DNA from: Mesorhizobium silamurunense
GTDB taxonomy: Bacteria > Pseudomonadota > Alphaproteobacteria > Rhizobiales > Rhizobiaceae
DNA length: 46,320 bases
NCBI RefSeq assembly: GCF_014843825.1
Contig: NZ_JHQR01000098.1
Span: 1 to 46,320, forward strand
Reading direction: 5' to 3'
Shown here: positions 44,420 to 46,320 of the stretch, in pieces
How the letters are laid out: each line of letters starts with the position of its first letter
How positions within the stretch are numbered: position 1 is the first letter of the stretch
Position numbers and translations under genes: made by a program
The notes under the pieces: generated by a model
What the model saw: the letters and a program-made list of their open reading frames with translations, nothing else
Databases searched by the model: none
What the model was told of the DNA's origin: nothing

Positions 44420-45520
44420 CTACAGAATCTCGGTCTTCGCGATGTGGATGCCGAAACCTTCGAGGCCGACATAGTGGCGCTCGCGCGAGGCGATCAGGTT
44501 GATCGAGGAAATGCCCAAATCCTTGAGGATCTGGGCGCCGAGACCGATCTCGCGCCACTCGTTTTCGCGCCGACGCGCTTCCTCATGATCCTCGCGGTCG
44601 CTGCTCTTCGGCCGATTGCGCTCCTGATGGGCGACGCCGACGGAACCTTCGCGCAGATAGACGATGACGCCGCGCTTGCGCTCGCCCATCGCCTTCATGA
44701 TGCCGTCCAACCGGTGGCTGGTGCCGAAGACGTCGGTCACGACATCTTCCGAATGCAGCCGCACCGGTACCTCCTCGCCGTCGCGGATGTCGCCGAAGAC
44801 GACCGCGACATGGTGCATGGAATCCCAGGGCAGCGTGTAGGTGAAGACCTGCGCCTTGCCGCCGGGCGTGTCGATGTCGGAGCAGGCGACCCGCTCGACC
44901 AGCGTTTCCTTGCGCTGGCGGTAGGCGATGAGATCGGCGACCGAAACCTGCTTCAGGTCATGTTCTTCGGCGAAGGCCTGGACCTCTGGCCCGCGCTTGA
45001 CGGTGCCGTCGTCGTTGACCAGCTCGGAAATGACGCCGACCGGCGGCAGTCCGGCGAGCTTGCAGAGGTCTACAGCGGCTTCGGTATGGCCCGAGCGCAT
45101 CAGCACGCCGCCCTCACGCGCGATCAGCGGGAATATGTGGCCGGGGCGCACGAAGTCGGAGGCGCCGACATTGCCGTTGGCGAGGTTGCGCACGGTCAGC
45201 GTGCGGTCGTCGGCCGATATGCCCGTCGTGGTGCCGTGCTTGAAGTCGACGCTGACGGTGAAGGCGGTGGTGTGCGCGGAATCGTTGTCGGCCACCATGG
45301 GCGCAAGGTTCAGCCGCCTCGCATCCTCGCGCAGCATCGGCGTGCAGACGATTCCGGAAGTGTTGCGGACGATAAAGGCCATCTTTTCCGGCGTGCAGTG
45401 AACGGCTGCGACGATCAGGTCGCCCTCGTTCTCGCGCCCGTCATCGTCCATGACGACAACGATCTCGCCGCGCTCAAAGGCGCGGATCGCTTCGACGATC
45501 TTCTTCTGGTCGTAAGGCAT
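44420..45520 (-). CDS. ribB: 3,4-dihydroxy-2-butanone 4-phosphate synthase with degenerate RibA domain (RibBA)
   Basis: A 366-aa two-domain protein. The N-terminal RibB half (about 1-205) makes the four-carbon riboflavin precursor from ribulose 5-phosphate; motifs are MDDDGRENEGDLIVAA, HTTAFTVSVDFKHGTTTGIS and RSGHTEAAVDLCKLAGL. The C-terminal half is homologous to GTP cyclohydrolase II but its zinc cysteines are missing: where active enzymes have HSECLTGDVFG and CDC, this one reads HSEDVVTDVFGTSHRLDG. It should therefore work only as RibB. Similar half-dead fusions are known in alphaproteobacteria. The start ATG 45520 is preferred to the open frame to 45559. A terminator follows. Confidence 0.94.
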   Translation of the reverse strand: MPYDQKKIVEAIRAFERGEIVVVMDDDGRENEGDLIVAAVHCTPEKMAFIVRNTSGIVCTPMLREDARRLNLAPMVADNDSAHTTAFTVSVDFKHGTTTGISADDRTLTVRNLANGNVGASDFVRPGHIFPLIAREGGVLMRSGHTEAAVDLCKLAGLPPVGVISELVNDDGTVKRGPEVQAFAEEHDLKQVSVADLIAYRQRKETLVERVACSDIDTPGGKAQVFTYTLPWDSMHHVAVVFGDIRDGEEVPVRLHSEDVVTDVFGTSHRLDGIMKAMGERKRGVIVYLREGSVGVAHQERNRPKSSDREDHEEARRRENEWREIGLGAQILKDLGISSINLIASRERHYVGLEGFGIHIAKTEIL

Positions 45521-45560
45521 AGGCGCTCGCTTCGCTCGCAGGGAATAGGAATTAGACAAT

Positions 45561-45634
45561 AGGCAGTAGGGAAGGAAAAGGGCTGTCTCGGGCTGGCATG
45601 CTGCCTACTGCCTAATCCCTACTGCCTACTGCCT
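45561..45634. repeat. Short-unit repeats between aroC and ribBA
   Basis: AGGCAGTAGGGA (45561-45572) is the exact complement of TCCCTACTGCCT (45616-45627). CCTACTGCCT occurs at 45604, 45618 and 45625. The repeat overlaps the end of aroC, whose stop at 45612-45614 lies inside it. Confidence 0.8.
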
Positions 45635-46320
45635 TCCCTGTCTGTCCTCTGTGCCGCAGATAATGATCCGCGATCGCGCAGGCAACCATGGCCTCGCCGA
45701 TCGGCACGGCGCGGATGCCGACGCACGGATCATGGCGGCCCTTGGTCATGACCTCGACGTCCTTGCCGTCTTTGTCGATGGATTTGCGCGGCGTGAGGAT
45801 CGAGGAGGTCGGCTTGACGGCGAAACGGGCGACGATCGCCTGCCCGGTCGAGATGCCGCCCAGGATGCCGCCGGCATTGTTCGACAGAAACACCGGCTTG
45901 CCGTCATTGCCGATGCGCATCTCGTCGGCGTTCTGTTCGCCGGTGATGCGCGCCGCCTCGAAGCCGTTGCCGATCTCGACGCCCTTGACGGCGTTGATGG
46001 ACATCAGGCCGGAGGCAATGTCCTGGTCGAGCTTGGCATAGATCGGCGCGCCGAGGCCTGCCGGCACGCCGTCGGCGACGATCTCGATCACCGCGCCGAC
46101 CGAGGAGCCCGCCTTGCGGATGCCGTCGAGATAGGCGGCGAAGATGGGAACCGACGCCGGATCGGGCGTGAAGAACGGGTTCCCGGCGTCGCCGATGAAA
46201 TTCCAGTTCCAGTTGGCACGGTCTATTGCTTTTTCGCCCATAGAGACCAGCGCGCCGCGTACCACCATGCCCGGCACCACCTTGCGGGCCAGCGCGCCGG
46301 CCGCCACCCGCGCCGCGGTC
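45612..46320 (-). CDS. aroC: Chorismate synthase, C-terminal part (runs off the right edge)
   Basis: The last 236 or so codons of chorismate synthase, which makes chorismate from EPSP using reduced FMN. Family segments are [40 protein letters not shown] (given here in parts: [25 protein letters not shown]), [20 protein letters not shown] and the final [16 protein letters not shown]. The last six residues (AVGSRD) and the stop come from the intergenic repeat, so the natural C-terminus was probably altered by it. The N-terminus is outside the window. It shares the strand with ribBA; both lie on flavin-linked pathways, though co-transcription is uncertain. Confidence 0.95.
   Translation of the reverse strand, partial: TAARVAAGALARKVVPGMVVRGALVSMGEKAIDRANWNWNFIGDAGNPFFTPDPASVPIFAAYLDGIRKAGSSVGAVIEIVADGVPAGLGAPIYAKLDQDIASGLMSINAVKGVEIGNGFEAARITGEQNADEMRIGNDGKPVFLSNNAGGILGGISTGQAIVARFAVKPTSSILTPRKSIDKDGKDVEVMTKGRHDPCVGIRAVPIGEAMVACAIADHYLRHRGQTGKAVGSRD

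Overview
The window is dense, GC-rich chromosomal DNA from an alphaproteobacterium. It most likely comes from the Rhizobiales (Hyphomicrobiales), close to Mesorhizobium and the Phyllobacteriaceae. The assignment rests on several features seen together: a CcrM-type GANTC methyltransferase, the dsbA-like/dciA/mutY block beside smc, an aa3 cytochrome oxidase operon running into ispH-thrB-rnhA, an IalB-like protein, a BTLCP protease, a RibBA whose GTP-cyclohydrolase half lacks its zinc cysteines, bluB under a cobalamin riboswitch, and intergenic palindromic repeats of the type common in rhizobia. The genus is an inference; no rRNA or tRNA gene was found.

Layout. 1-6.3 kb: smc (5' part only), a DsbA-like lipoprotein and dciA on minus; mutY and a HAD hydrolase on plus; ccrM on minus; a second HAD phosphatase on plus. 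6.4-9.4 kb: a cupin protein divergent from a winged-helix/TolB-like/TPR regulator, then a lipoprotein. 9.5-15.8 kb: thrC, an M16 peptidase, a GNAT acetyltransferase and a membrane PAS-GGDEF-EAL gene that is split by an 83-bp-period tandem duplication. 15.8-18.4 kb: yqgE, a DsbD-N-like periplasmic protein, a peroxiredoxin and a DUF2938 membrane protein. 18.4-27.5 kb, all minus: ctaC, ctaD, ctaB, a 60-aa membrane protein, ctaG, ctaE, DUF983, SURF1, ispH, thrB, rnhA. 27.8-31.1 kb, plus: an IalB-like protein, tldD, a decayed vapB antitoxin with the first codons of a vapC toxin, and a BTLCP cysteine protease. 31.2-36.1 kb, minus: a large caspase-fold protein without its catalytic Cys, an RlmD/TrmA-type methyltransferase and tlyA. 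36.2-41.9 kb: a GFA protein, a small secreted protein, dxs, a pirin, DUF2277, xseB and a histone-deacetylase-like protein. 42.0-46.3 kb: cobalamin riboswitch-bluB, an unknown membrane protein, ribBA and aroC (cut by the right edge).

Most genes are housekeeping: chromosome structure and repair (smc, dciA, mutY, ccrM), threonine synthesis (thrC, thrB), isoprenoid precursors (dxs, ispH), aa3 oxidase and its heme and copper maturation, riboflavin and DMB synthesis (ribBA to bluB, which uses FMNH2), and RNA modification. I found no convincing new multi-gene system. The most unusual items are the duplication-split GGDEF/EAL gene, a VapBC remnant visible only after correcting one base and one stop, the Cys-less caspase-like protein with proline-rich and 46-residue repeats, and a family of intergenic hairpins sharing an AAAACCG...CACTTTT core.
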